64,000 nt of DNA from Priestia filamentosa (GCF_900177535.1 NZ_FXAJ01000011.1:20880-84879); one strand, 5' to 3'; counted from the stretch's first letter, positions 1 through 8,782 are shown. Translations and numbers: made by a program. Notes: generated by a model not told the origin, from the sequence alone.

Positions 1-2
1 AC

Positions 3-341
3 GTTAACTCAACAATCCAATATCCATTTAATATGCAATTATTGCATTCGGGAGTTTATGAAATAAAGGGGATTGCCTGGACAGGTGAAGGACAAATTAC
101 AATGGTAGAAATCAGTATTGATGGAGGTCAAACTTGGAATGAATGTAAACTAACCTCTTCAGCTGAGAAACATTCATGGGTTCGTTGGAATTATAAATGG
201 AATGCATTAAAAAAAGGCGAATACACGATAAAATCAAAAGCTACTGATTCTAAGGGAAATATTCAACCATTAGAACCAATTTGGAACAGAAAGGGCTATG
301 GTTACAATGCTATAGACCATATTAAAGTTAAAATCGAATAA
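3..341 (+). CDS. Sulfite oxidase-like molybdenum oxidoreductase, C-terminal part
   Basis: The reading frame is open from the left edge and ends at a TAA at 339-341, so only the C-terminus (about 112 residues) is present. It matches the Mo-cofactor oxidoreductase dimerisation domain, an Ig-like beta fold after the molybdopterin domain in sulfite oxidase and YedY-like enzymes. Typical elements are EIKGIAWTGEG near the start, VEISIDGGQTW, and the WNALKKGEYTIKSKATDSKG strand pair. The catalytic cysteine and pterin-binding residues would lie upstream of the window, so the substrate cannot be judged. No in-frame start is needed in the window; the ATG at 33 is internal. Confidence 0.8.
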   Translation, partial: VNSTIQYPFNMQLLHSGVYEIKGIAWTGEGQITMVEISIDGGQTWNECKLTSSAEKHSWVRWNYKWNALKKGEYTIKSKATDSKGNIQPLEPIWNRKGYGYNAIDHIKVKIE

Positions 342-399
342 TATTCAATTTTAGGTAGTTCCTTATTATAAACAAAGTTAAAAGACTGATGCCAATCGG

Positions 400-489
400 G
401 ACCGACCCCATGCTGAGCAAAGGGTTTTTTTTATTACAGAAAGTAAGAAAGCGCAAGCCCGTTTAATAACAACGAGTTTGCGTTTTTTT
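400..489 (+). terminator. Composite double terminator
   Basis: Two repeat-family pieces sit back to back. The right half of an AGCAAAGGG-type hairpin with a T8 run (about 409-432) is followed by a full stem 448-463/471-489, AAAGCGCAAGCCCGTT pairing with AACGAGTTTGCG plus T7. It ends the molybdenum oxidoreductase gene. Confidence 0.7.
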
Positions 490-673
490 CGCTTATATAT
501 ATTTTTACGGACAATCGTAATATATATCTGAATTTTATGAATTATATAAAAAGAAACTTCATCTGTTAGTGAAGAAGAGGTATGTTTAGAGTTCATTTAG
601 TAATCCGCTACACCTGAATAAAAGTTGGTGTAAAGGGTAGTATACCTCTATAAACATTAATGAGGTGATGGAA

Positions 674-1162
674 ATGTCTAACATGATGAAACAAGAAGAA
701 GTAGAAACATTAAGAGAGTTAATTAAAGACATAGACACGGCCATGCTGACTACGGTAACTGAAGAAGGGCTTGTTTCTCGGCCTATGAAAACACAGGAAG
801 TAGAGTTTGATGGGGACTTATGGTTTTTTACTAAAAAAGAGACTAATAAATATGAAGAAATTTTACATGATCAAGATGTTAATGTGACTTATGCAGGTAA
901 ATCCTATGTTTCTGTACGTGGAAGAGCAGAAATTGTTGATGATTTAGACAAGAAAAAGGAATTGTGGAGCAAAGCATATGAAAAAATTATGCAAACTTCT
1001 TATGATAATCCTAATGTTGTCTTGATAAAGGTAAAAGCTGAAGCAGCCGAATATTGGGAAACGGGTAATTTCACGAAGAAAATTGTCTTTTTCTATAAAC
1101 GCATAACAGGGCAAAGTTCTAAATCGACAGATGTTAATGAAACGATTGAATTGAATAAATAA
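674..1162 (+). CDS. General stress protein 26-like FMN-binding protein
   Basis: A 162-residue protein of the pyridoxamine 5'-phosphate oxidase-like split-barrel family, closest in type to the B. subtilis general stress protein YdaG (GSP26). The N-terminal helix plus DIDTAMLTT, the SRPMKTQEVEFDGDLWFFT strand block and VSVRGRAEIVDD are typical. These proteins bind flavin and are thought to act on redox or small-molecule stress; the true substrate is unknown. The ATG at 674 is preferred because GAGGTG at 662-667 lies 6 nt upstream; a GTG at 665 is in frame but lies inside that site. The C-terminal tail (FFYKRITGQSSKSTDV) is longer than in YdaG. It is monocistronic, with a terminator at 1281-1323. 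Confidence 0.85.
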   Translation: MSNMMKQEEVETLRELIKDIDTAMLTTVTEEGLVSRPMKTQEVEFDGDLWFFTKKETNKYEEILHDQDVNVTYAGKSYVSVRGRAEIVDDLDKKKELWSKAYEKIMQTSYDNPNVVLIKVKAEAAEYWETGNFTKKIVFFYKRITGQSSKSTDVNETIELNK

Positions 1163-1280
1163 TAGCAAAAATGGATTGGATTGTTATAGGACAATCTATG
1201 TTGTTATGTTGATCCCTTTGCAGCTATAAGTTTAGAATTTAAATATAATTTTAGTTTATGTAAAACATGTTCCAGGTAGT

Positions 1281-1323
1281 AAAAAGCGCAAACCCGTTCC
1301 ATAACAACGAGTTTGCGCTTTTT
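1281..1323. terminator. Bidirectional terminator (dispersed repeat copy)
   Basis: Arms 1281-1298 and 1306-1323 match at 17 of 18 positions, with A5 and T5 runs outside. It separates the convergent stress gene and citrate-type carrier. The flank AACATGTTCCAGGTAGT at 1264-1280 recurs at other terminators in the window. Confidence 0.85.
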
Positions 1324-1385
1324 ATATTCTGCTTAGATGTAATTTTAAGAACGTTTCCAATCATTATCATTTTTCTATAAATAGA

Positions 1386-2684
1386 TTAAATGGATAATAC
1401 TCCAAACAGAACTGCAACAATAATCATAACTAATGCTGTTCCGACTGCATACTTGGCCGTAAAGCGAATATGGTCTCCTATATCAATACCAAGCAGCCCC
1501 ATTAATACGTAAATAGAACCTTGTAATGGACTTAATAAGTGCAATGGTTGTCCTAATAGGGAAGCTTGCCCTATTTCTAGTGGCTGGATGCCAAAATGAG
1601 CAGCTGTTTCAGCCATAATTGGAATAATCCCAAAATAAAATGGAGCGTTTGCCATGAAAAAGGTAAATGGCATACTTATCAGTCCAACAATTACTGTTAA
1701 CTTTGGTCCAAGAGCATCTGGTATAACAGCGATTAAAGTATCTGCCATAGCCTTAACAATTCCAGTTCCATCTATAATTCCAGTAAATATACCAGCTGCA
1801 AATATCATAGAAACAACAGTTAGTATATTTCCCGCATGAGCGTGTAAACGATCCTTTTGATCCTGCAAATTTGGATAATTTACAATCATTACAATAGCAA
1901 ACCCAATCATAAATAGAGCTGGTAAAGGTAAAAGTCCCATAACTAGAGCTGTTAGTATTAAAATAGTTAAAATTAAATTAAACCAAAATAGTTTAGGACG
2001 CTTTATTGATGCATCCATACCCATATCAATATCGGCAGCAATTTCTTTACTAAATGCTGTATCAATAGTTACAACTCCTAGTCTCTTACGTTCACGGCGC
2101 CCAAGAAAATAAGAAACTGCCAAAACCCATAGCGTTCCTGCAATCATAGAAGGAATAAGTGGTAGAAGTAAATCTGTTACATCTGCTTTTACCGCCGCCG
2201 TAGCTTGTACAGCAGGTCCCCCCCATGGAGTTAGGTTCATAACCCCCATTGCCAATGCAGGCATACAGGCTAGAATAAGTTTATTCATACCTAGTCGATT
2301 GTATAGTGGAAGAAATGCAGTTACTACAATTAAATATGTAATGGTACCATCCCCATCCAGAGCTACTATTAAGGATAGGACTGCAGTACCCACTACAATT
2401 TTCAAAGGGTCACCGCCCACCACTTTTATGACTTTCGCTACTAGTGGGTCAAATAAACCTGTATCAATCAATACACCAAAATAAAGAATGGCGAAGATAA
2501 TCATAATTGCCGTTGGAGCAATGGTTTCAAGGCCTTTCATCATCATTGGTCCCAAATCAGTAAATCCAGCAATTAGGGCAAAAATAACTGGTACCACTGT
2601 AAGCGCACTGAATGCGGACAAACGCTTACTCATAATTAAATACATAAAAACTACAATCATTGAAAATCCTAGAAATGTTAGCAT
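1386..2684 (-). CDS. CitMHS-family carboxylate transporter
   Basis: A 432-residue polytopic membrane protein of the CitMHS family (CitM/CitH of B. subtilis), which imports citrate or related carboxylates as divalent-metal complexes with protons. Around a dozen hydrophobic segments are visible. The start MLTFLGFSMIVVFMYLIMSKR and internal VALDGDGTITYLIV, MGVMNLTPWGGPA and FFMANAPFYFGIIP blocks are characteristic. It reads away from the RpiR gene and its neighbours. Upstream lie a cre box (2926-2940) and a palindrome (3091-3122) that recurs before the rraA-like gene, so it probably supplies the substrate for that pathway. Whether citrate itself is the ligand is not shown. Confidence 0.9.
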   Translation of the reverse strand: MLTFLGFSMIVVFMYLIMSKRLSAFSALTVVPVIFALIAGFTDLGPMMMKGLETIAPTAIMIIFAILYFGVLIDTGLFDPLVAKVIKVVGGDPLKIVVGTAVLSLIVALDGDGTITYLIVVTAFLPLYNRLGMNKLILACMPALAMGVMNLTPWGGPAVQATAAVKADVTDLLLPLIPSMIAGTLWVLAVSYFLGRRERKRLGVVTIDTAFSKEIAADIDMGMDASIKRPKLFWFNLILTILILTALVMGLLPLPALFMIGFAIVMIVNYPNLQDQKDRLHAHAGNILTVVSMIFAAGIFTGIIDGTGIVKAMADTLIAVIPDALGPKLTVIVGLISMPFTFFMANAPFYFGIIPIMAETAAHFGIQPLEIGQASLLGQPLHLLSPLQGSIYVLMGLLGIDIGDHIRFTAKYAVGTALVMIIVAVLFGVLSI

Positions 2685-2925
2685 ACTATACCCCCTCTAT
2701 ATTTTCCCATATCATTCCCTGGCATTTAACTATAAATAAATATTAATAGCTAAACAGTAATAGGTTCACATTTGTAAACCCTTACAAAAAATAAAATTAT
2801 CTATATCTTCCCTTTACCTGCACTGATTTATTGATGCTATTCATAAAAAAGGTCTCTTTTTTCATTTTTAATGAATCCCTCCTTTACTTAAAATATGGTG
2901 TTCTTACTTGGAATAAAAATATTCA

Positions 2926-2940
2926 AGATAACGTTTTCAT
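2926..2940 (-). promoter_or_regulatory. cre box (CcpA site) upstream of the CitMHS gene
   Basis: On the minus strand ATGAAAACGTTATCT fits the WTGNAANCGNWNNCW consensus at every fixed position. It lies about 240 nt before the carrier start, consistent with carbon catabolite repression. Confidence 0.6.
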
Positions 2941-3090
2941 AACTATGTAAGTCAAAATATCTTAAATCCTAGAATTCATAAATTTATAGTCACTTTATAG
3001 GCTCTCAGGAATGCAGGAGTAAGATATCTTCCGGATGATATCTAAAAAAGCAACCATTTTAGAAAGCTAATTAATTTCATCAATAAAAAC

Positions 3091-3122
3091 AATAATAAAG
3101 TAATAATTATTACTTTATTATT
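3091..3122. promoter_or_regulatory. 32-bp perfect palindrome, probable RpiR operator
   Basis: The arms 3091-3106 and 3107-3122 are perfectly complementary. The core AGTAATAATTATTACT (3099-3114) differs at one central base from the palindrome at 4389-4404. A half-like site follows at about 3129-3137. Confidence 0.55.
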
Positions 3123-3241
3123 TAATGTTGTAATAATTTTGACTATTTAAATGTATACTACCATGGTTACTTGTTAAAAGTAAATATTTTTTTAAATTGG
3201 CATTGAATGAGATAGAGTAAGATATTAACCAAAACAAATAA

Positions 3242-3310
3242 AAAGGTGATAGTGGTATGAGGTATCGAATTAACTTGCCAATTCAATATTTCATATCCCT
3301 ATCACCTTTA
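3242..3310 (-). terminator. Long imperfect hairpin terminator of the RpiR gene
   Basis: Thirty-base arms (AAAGGTGATAG... and ...CTATCACCTTT) match at 25 positions, three of the mismatches being G-U capable, around an 8-nt loop. On the minus strand the stem is followed by TTTTTATTTGTTTT. It begins 6 nt after the rpiR stop codon. Confidence 0.7.
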
Positions 3311-3315
3311 TAAAT

Positions 3316-4167
3316 TTAATCCGTATAATGATAGTTTATTTGTGTAAGAATGGAATTAATTTCATCAAGACGATCTTTTGTCTTTTCTGGGTAGTTTATA
3401 GCTATAGAACTTATCAGATAATCGGCTACAAGCATAGATGCTACTGGAGAATTATGAAAAGCAATACTAGTAGAACTACAAGGTAGTACTAAGTTTGAGT
3501 ACTCAACTAAAGGAGAAGAATAACTGTCAGTAATTGAAATGACCTGAGCACCATTATTTTTAGCAGCTATTGCAAATTCAACAGTTCTTCTAGCGTATCT
3601 TGGGAAAGAAGTTGCAATCACTAAATCTTTAGAAGTTAAAGTAATGCCTTTATCAACCCAATCACTTAAATCGGATACAATTAATTCGCAGTTTCCCAGT
3701 AAACGATTAAGCCCAAAAGATAGATGTTGTGCTACTGGTAAACCACTCCTTACGCTCGTGCAAAATATTCGATCTGCAGAAATAATCATCTCTAGAGCTG
3801 TATTTAAACTCTCTGTGGAAATCATTTCTACCGTGGATTGAATGTTATTAAATTGATTTTCTGCACAGCGCATCCATAAATCACTATCATCTAAATCTTT
3901 TAAATTTGTCTCTAATCGGATTTGAGGAGCAGCATTATTACGTAAAAGCTCTTGAAGACCTTTTTGAAACTCTGTATATCCGGAGTAACCTAGACTAAAC
4001 GTTAATCTCATTATGGTAGTGGTGCTGGTTTTTACAGTTAAGGCCAATTGATCAACTGTTAAGAAGGCTACATCTACAGGATTTTTAAGAATATAGTCTG
4101 CAACTCTTCGCTGGGTTTCTGTTAGTTGTGAGATGTTATTTTTTAATTTTAAGAGTGGATTTTCCAT
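3316..4167 (-). CDS. MurR/RpiR-family transcriptional regulator
   Basis: A 283-residue regulator. Residues about 1-77 form the RpiR-type helix-turn-helix (LTETQRRVADYILKNP, then TSTTTIMRLTFSLGYSGYTEFQ), and residues 125-260 form a SIS domain that normally senses a sugar phosphate or other phosphorylated metabolite (IISADRIFCTSVRSG, VIATSFPRYARRTVEFA). It lies between the CitMHS gene and the divergent rraA operon. Near-identical palindromes occur in both control regions, so it probably controls both transcription units; direction of control is unknown. The inducer may be an intermediate of the pathway encoded here. Confidence 0.9.
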   Translation of the reverse strand: MENPLLKLKNNISQLTETQRRVADYILKNPVDVAFLTVDQLALTVKTSTTTIMRLTFSLGYSGYTEFQKGLQELLRNNAAPQIRLETNLKDLDDSDLWMRCAENQFNNIQSTVEMISTESLNTALEMIISADRIFCTSVRSGLPVAQHLSFGLNRLLGNCELIVSDLSDWVDKGITLTSKDLVIATSFPRYARRTVEFAIAAKNNGAQVISITDSYSSPLVEYSNLVLPCSSTSIAFHNSPVASMLVADYLISSIAINYPEKTKDRLDEINSILTQINYHYTD

Positions 4168-4388
4168 ATATTCGCTCCAATTGAACAGATTATATTGTAA
4201 ATTTTACATTTTTAAATTATTGAAGAATATTTATTACAATATTTAATTGAATTTTATCATGCTAATTTTTTTATGTAAAAAAAAATCTCCTTAAATGATA
4301 AGGTTTACAATACAATTTCGCCTCCTCTTCTATTCAATAATAAGGTTTACTTTATTAAGTATTAGTGATAATATACATCTATATTGTT

Positions 4389-4433
4389 AGTAATAAATAT
4401 TACTATATTTAAACTTGTTGTAATTTTTATTAC
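4389..4433. promoter_or_regulatory. Paired palindromes, probable RpiR operators before the rraA operon
   Basis: AGTAATAAATATTACT at 4389-4404 is a perfect palindrome matching the core before the CitMHS gene. A second related site, GTAATTTTTATTAC, is at 4420-4433, 31 bp downstream. They lie in the divergent rpiR/rraA spacer. Confidence 0.55.
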
Positions 4434-4546
4434 TTTAATACTTCATTTTATAAGAATCTTCTTTTATTTTTTTAGTCTAAAAGCAAAGCAATAAAGTTAT
4501 GAAGGGATAGTGGATTACATCAATAATTTTATTAAATTAACCAGTT

Positions 4547-4561
4547 TTGAAAGCGTTATCT
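4547..4561 (+). promoter_or_regulatory. cre box (CcpA site) upstream of the rraA operon
   Basis: TTGAAAGCGTTATCT satisfies WTGNAANCGNWNNCW fully, 86 nt before the GTG start of the RraA-like gene. With the cre box at 2926-2940 it suggests that both units are glucose-repressed. Confidence 0.6.
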
Positions 4562-4646
4562 TTGGGGCGTGTAAACAAAACATAATCTTTGAGAATTATA
4601 TCTAATTAATCGTTTAACTACCAAAATAGAAAAGGAGTGTATAAAA

Positions 4647-5327
4647 GTGAGTAAATTAGCACCACTATTATCTAAGGATATTATCGAGAGAGCAGAATCT
4701 CTTAACACGACTCTTATATCGGATGCGATGGGATGTACAGGTTCTATGGATTACAAAATAAAGCCGGTAGCATCAGGTATGAAGGTAGTTGGAACTGCTC
4801 TAACTGTAAGTTTGAGACCTGGAGATAATTTATTTCTTCACCAGGCAATCTATGATGGAAAAGAAGGGTATGTTTTGGTTGCGGATGGAAAGGGACACAC
4901 TACAAATGCCTATCTTGGTGAATTGATGGCAGGAGCAGCGAAGGCCATGGGAATTGAAGGAATTATTATTGATGGATTAGTTCGTGATAAGGAGACACTT
5001 AGTGAATCAGACTTCCCTATCTTTGCAAAAGGGTTTATTCCTAATGGTCCCCTAAAAGACGGTCCAGGAGAACTTCATAAGCCTATTTCTTGTGGGGGAG
5101 TCTCCGTTGTTCCTGGAGATTTAATTATTGGCGATGATGATGGAGTTGTGGTAGTTCCAAAAGACAAAATTGAAGAGGTTCTTTCCAAAGCAGAGAAAAA
5201 ACTAGATTACGAGAAAACACGTCTAGAAAATATTGCAGCCTATGAAAAAGCACGTACGGAAGGTAGACCTGGAGGAAACATTCAACCTCATTGGCTAAGA
5301 GAACAAATGAAAGCGTATGGATTATAA
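4647..5327 (+). CDS. RraA-like aldolase/oxaloacetate decarboxylase family protein
   Basis: A 226-residue member of the RraA/HMG-aldolase family. The GELMAGAAKAMGIEGIIIDG stretch followed by LVRDKETL carries the family G-x(20)-R-D signature that binds the divalent metal and a pyruvate-like substrate. Members with this motif cleave 4-hydroxy-4-methyl-2-oxoglutarate or decarboxylate oxaloacetate, rather than inhibiting RNase E. The C-terminal helix (EKKLDYEKTRLENIAAYEKA) is usual. The GTG at 4647 has AAAGGAG 9 nt upstream. It is first in an apparent operon with a dehydrogenase, an amidohydrolase and an MFS gene, next to a CitMHS carrier, so a branched oxo-acid is a plausible substrate class. Confidence 0.85.
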   Translation: MSKLAPLLSKDIIERAESLNTTLISDAMGCTGSMDYKIKPVASGMKVVGTALTVSLRPGDNLFLHQAIYDGKEGYVLVADGKGHTTNAYLGELMAGAAKAMGIEGIIIDGLVRDKETLSESDFPIFAKGFIPNGPLKDGPGELHKPISCGGVSVVPGDLIIGDDDGVVVVPKDKIEEVLSKAEKKLDYEKTRLENIAAYEKARTEGRPGGNIQPHWLREQMKAYGL

Positions 5328-5347
5328 GAAAAGGGGAGAATTTCACA

Positions 5348-6253
5348 ATGAAATTAGGTTTTATTGGGTTTGGGGAGGCAGCTTTTGAATTATCAATCGG
5401 ATTAAAACAAGAGGGGTTAGAAACTATTTGTGCTCATGATGTCATGTTAGATCACCCTACTTTTGGTCCGCAAATTAAGGAACGAGCTAAACAAGCACAA
5501 GTGGAACTGGAATATACACCCGAATCGTTATTAATGAGAGAAGATCTGGCGATGCTAATTGTCGCTGTGCCAGCAAATAAAGCATACGAAGTCAGCGATT
5601 CTTTAAAACCTTATCTGAGAAAAGAACTCATTTATATTGATGTATCTGCATCAACGCCAGATATAAAAAGAAAAATTAGCAATAGCCTCAAGGAGAAAGG
5701 TGTTAGCTTCGTCGATGCATCTATGATGGGACCTCTACCAGTTTATAAGCATAAAGTCCCGATTCTAGCAAGTGGTGAGGGTACAGATGCATTTATTGAT
5801 ATCATGTCTCGATATGGAATGGATATTTCAAAAGTAAGTGAAAAGCCTGGAGATGCATCGGCAGTTAAGTTGATTCGTAGTATTTTTATGAAAGGGCTAC
5901 CTGCTCTTTTGGTTGAAATGTTAGAAGCAGCGCACAAGTTTGGCGTAGAAAATCTGGTGATTAGTTCTATAAGTGAGACAATGAATTCGAAGATTTTTGA
6001 GGAGACTATGAATCGTTTAGTTACAGGAACTTCAATTCATGCACTAAGAAGATCCATAGAATTAGAAGGTTCCATAGAAATGCTAGAGTCCTCAAATTTA
6101 AGTTCTTTGATGTCAAATGCAGCAAAAGATAAGCTTCAGCTATTAGCAGAATTGAATCTAAAAGAAAAGTTTCAAGGAAAGACCCCAGAAAATTGGTTGG
6201 ATGTAATCACGGCATTTGAGGATACAAATAAAAAGAGTTCAAATATTTCATAG
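5348..6253 (+). CDS. NAD(P)-dependent dehydrogenase, 6PGDH-like with DUF1932 C-terminus
   Basis: A 301-residue protein with an N-terminal Rossmann fold (MKLGFIGFGEAA, the GxGxxA dinucleotide loop) and an alpha-helical DUF1932 C-terminus (SAVKLIRSIFMKGLPALLVE). It belongs to the beta-hydroxyacid/6-phosphogluconate dehydrogenase superfamily; the conserved lysine of that family may be K in VKLIRS. The ATG at 5348 follows AAGGGGAG and places the glycine loop at the usual position; an in-frame ATG at 5291 would add 19 residues within the preceding gene. It probably oxidises or reduces a hydroxyacid linked to the RraA-like enzyme. Confidence 0.85.
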   Translation: MKLGFIGFGEAAFELSIGLKQEGLETICAHDVMLDHPTFGPQIKERAKQAQVELEYTPESLLMREDLAMLIVAVPANKAYEVSDSLKPYLRKELIYIDVSASTPDIKRKISNSLKEKGVSFVDASMMGPLPVYKHKVPILASGEGTDAFIDIMSRYGMDISKVSEKPGDASAVKLIRSIFMKGLPALLVEMLEAAHKFGVENLVISSISETMNSKIFEETMNRLVTGTSIHALRRSIELEGSIEMLESSNLSSLMSNAAKDKLQLLAELNLKEKFQGKTPENWLDVITAFEDTNKKSSNIS

Positions 6254-6305
6254 AGAGCACAGTTTATATACTTGGCAGACTAACATTGAGTGGAGTGATT
6301 ATATC

Positions 6306-7418
6306 TTGGGAACATGGCGTTTACATGGTGGTTTAATTTGGAAGGGAGACACTTTTAAAGAAAACAATTATCTGGATATAGATGTAACTAATGCAGAGGA
6401 TCGAGAAATTCATCTATCTGCATCCCATTTATTAGTCCCAGGTTTAATTGATTTTCATTGTCACATTTGGGCACCAGGTGCTCCTGTTGCTGTAACTGAT
6501 ACCGAATATATTTCCTCAGGAGTGGTGGCATCTGTTGATGCAGGAACATTTGGATATGAAGGGTGGGAAAATGCAGACCGATTATGGCAGAATAGTCAAA
6601 TGGAGATTCGCTCTTGGCTTTCAGTCCTTCCCGAAGGTCTTACCATCCACCCAAACCCGAATCCAACAAAGCCTGAAAACATATCACTAGAGCGTTTAGT
6701 AGAAACCGCGTCCAATGCAGGAGATCGACTATATGGTTTTAAAGTTCGATTAGGTCAAGTGGATGCAAAAACAGATCGAGCATTATTGAACATTGCACGT
6801 GCTGCTGCAGAAAAAAGTGGCTTAAAAGTAATGGTTCATCTAACGGGTTCCGAACTATCCATTGACGAAGTTGTAGAAATTTTACGACCTGGTGATGTAT
6901 TAACACACCCTTATCACGGTCAAAAAGGCCATGTTTTGGATGAGTATGGAAAAGTATCTACTTCTTTTAAAGATGCGGTTGAAAAAGGTTTATTGTTAGA
7001 CGTTGGTCAGGGTAGCAAACATTTCGCTTGGAAAGTATTTCAGCAGGCAGCCCTAACAGAGGGAATCAAGCCCCACTTCATTAGCTCGGATATTGTAAGA
7101 AATACATGGAAGAAACCACCGGTTAGTGATATGAGTTATATCATCTCGAGATTTATTGCAGGTGGGCTTTCAAGGGATGAGGTTTTTGCCTCTGTACTAA
7201 ATACCACAAGCCGATTTATGAATCTGAAGTTTGACTATGTAAACCATGTCCTTGTTTTGCAGGCAGATCATTCTGAAGTTCAATATTCGGATTCAGAAGG
7301 AGACATTATTACTGGTCATATCCAATACAATCCGAGTATCCATATCAATCATGGAAGGGTAATTTTTGCGCCCAGTTCAAAGGAGGATTGTATTCGAAAA
7401 ACGCTAAAAATAAAGTAG
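6306..7418 (+). CDS. Amidohydrolase/deacetylase-family metallohydrolase
   Basis: About 370 residues with a TIM-barrel amidohydrolase fold. DFHCHIWAPG gives the HxH metal ligands, GFKVRLG the likely bridging lysine, VMVHLTG and LTHPYHG two more histidines, and FISSDI the terminal aspartate. The family resembles the poorly defined EF_0837-type 'amidohydrolase/deacetylase' enzymes near dihydroorotase. The TTG at 6306 with GGAG 10 nt upstream is preferred; a TTG at 6216 would overlap the dehydrogenase by 38 nt. The substrate is probably a cyclic amide or acylated amino acid that feeds the dehydrogenase and aldolase, but this is inferred from position only. Confidence 0.8.
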   Translation: MGTWRLHGGLIWKGDTFKENNYLDIDVTNAEDREIHLSASHLLVPGLIDFHCHIWAPGAPVAVTDTEYISSGVVASVDAGTFGYEGWENADRLWQNSQMEIRSWLSVLPEGLTIHPNPNPTKPENISLERLVETASNAGDRLYGFKVRLGQVDAKTDRALLNIARAAAEKSGLKVMVHLTGSELSIDEVVEILRPGDVLTHPYHGQKGHVLDEYGKVSTSFKDAVEKGLLLDVGQGSKHFAWKVFQQAALTEGIKPHFISSDIVRNTWKKPPVSDMSYIISRFIAGGLSRDEVFASVLNTTSRFMNLKFDYVNHVLVLQADHSEVQYSDSEGDIITGHIQYNPSIHINHGRVIFAPSSKEDCIRKTLKIK

Positions 7419-7431
7419 TTTTTAGCGTTTT
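7398..7431 (+). terminator. Terminator overlapping the amidohydrolase stop codon
   Basis: AAAACGCTAAAAA (7398-7410) pairs perfectly with TTTTTAGCGTTTT (7419-7431); the TAG stop at 7416-7418 lies in the loop. It would reduce, but not necessarily abolish, read-through into the MFS gene. Confidence 0.7.
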
Positions 7432-7481
7432 GTTTATAAAGATAAAATTGGTTGCAAAACAGTAATGGGGATGGGTAAATA

Positions 7482-8705
7482 ATGAGAAATAAATGGATTA
7501 TCTTATTATTATTATGGCTCACTTATATGGTATCCTATCTAGATCGTGTAAATATATCTACAGCAGGACCATTGATGATGAAAGATCTTAATATGGATGC
7601 TGATAGTTTTGGTTGGATTCTAGCAGCGTTTACATTAGGGTATGGATTAATGCAAATACCTGGAGGAATGCTTGCTGATCGTTTTGGAGCAAAAAAAGTG
7701 ATGATTTTTGGAGTGATTTGGTGGTCCATTTTTACAGGATTATCTGGAATGGTTGCATCAGTTGGTATGTTAATTGCTATGCGAGCATTATTTGGGGCCG
7801 GTGAAGCATTAGGAACAGGGTCTCAGTGGAAGATGCTTGGTCAATTTTTTCAGGGATCAGACCGAAACCTAGCATCAAGTCTGTATAATACAGCCATTCC
7901 GTTAGGTCCGGCTCTTTGTGCTCCACTCTCCGTATGGATTATGGGAAAAGTAGGATGGCAGGGTCTATTCTATTGGTTTACGGTCCCTGGAATTGTAATA
8001 GCTATCTTATTGTATTGGTTTTTACCAAATGACTCTAGAGAAGATAGTCCAAGTGCAGGGAAATCAGGTAAGAAAGAGAAACGTTTTGCACTAAAGGATA
8101 TTGTTAAATATCCCAGCAGTTGGCTTATCTTCACCGCCTATTTAACAAAAAGCGTCGCAGCATGGGGTCTCTTGGGTTGGATCCCCACCTATCTGAACAC
8201 AAGTCGAAATATTGACTTTAAGGATTTAGGTTTGGCATCTTCAATACCCTATATCTTAGGATTTTTTGGTTTGTTGTTTTTTGGTTGGTTGGGTAACCGG
8301 GTCAAACACCGTGCTTCTCTTATAGGGGTAATTTATTTATTAGCAGGTGTAGGTTTATATTTCGCTTTTAGTGCGGAGACAACTAACGGCAGTATAATGT
8401 ATTTATCTATTGCATCCTTCTTTATATTTGGTGCGTACGGACCATTTTGGGGACTCACTCTTGATTTATTTCCAAGTGAGATTCACGGAACTCTTAGTGG
8501 ATTTACCAATTTTGGCGGGCAGATTGGTGGGTTTGTATCCCCTTTGGTAGTTGGTTATCTGGTGAAATCAACAGGATCATTTAATTACGGGTTTTTATTC
8601 ATGATTGTCACCCTAATTGTTGCGTCAATTGCTCTATTTGGACTCGACTATCTGAAAATAAAAGCGAACAAAAACAGAGGTTTCCCGGAACAAAAATTTG
8701 TATAG
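7482..8705 (+). CDS. MFS transporter, anion:cation symporter (ACS) type
   Basis: A 407-residue major facilitator with 12 predicted membrane segments. The loop 2-3 motif reads GGMLADRFGAKKVM. The start MRNKWIILLLLWLTYMVSYLDRVNIS and the R-GAGEALGTGSQWK region resemble hexuronate/glucarate and related organic-anion importers (ACS family). GGGGATGGG lies just upstream of the ATG. It is the second carrier of the cluster, after the CitMHS protein, and probably imports the amidohydrolase or RraA substrate. It is followed by a bidirectional terminator at 8783-8815. Specificity cannot be read from the sequence. Confidence 0.88.
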   Translation: MRNKWIILLLLWLTYMVSYLDRVNISTAGPLMMKDLNMDADSFGWILAAFTLGYGLMQIPGGMLADRFGAKKVMIFGVIWWSIFTGLSGMVASVGMLIAMRALFGAGEALGTGSQWKMLGQFFQGSDRNLASSLYNTAIPLGPALCAPLSVWIMGKVGWQGLFYWFTVPGIVIAILLYWFLPNDSREDSPSAGKSGKKEKRFALKDIVKYPSSWLIFTAYLTKSVAAWGLLGWIPTYLNTSRNIDFKDLGLASSIPYILGFFGLLFFGWLGNRVKHRASLIGVIYLLAGVGLYFAFSAETTNGSIMYLSIASFFIFGAYGPFWGLTLDLFPSEIHGTLSGFTNFGGQIGGFVSPLVVGYLVKSTGSFNYGFLFMIVTLIVASIALFGLDYLKIKANKNRGFPEQKFV

Positions 8706-8782
8706 GTATACGATAGGTTCAACTTATACCTAGGAAATCTGCTTTATAACCTCGCTAATCAAGTTTTTTAGATTGAAATTAT

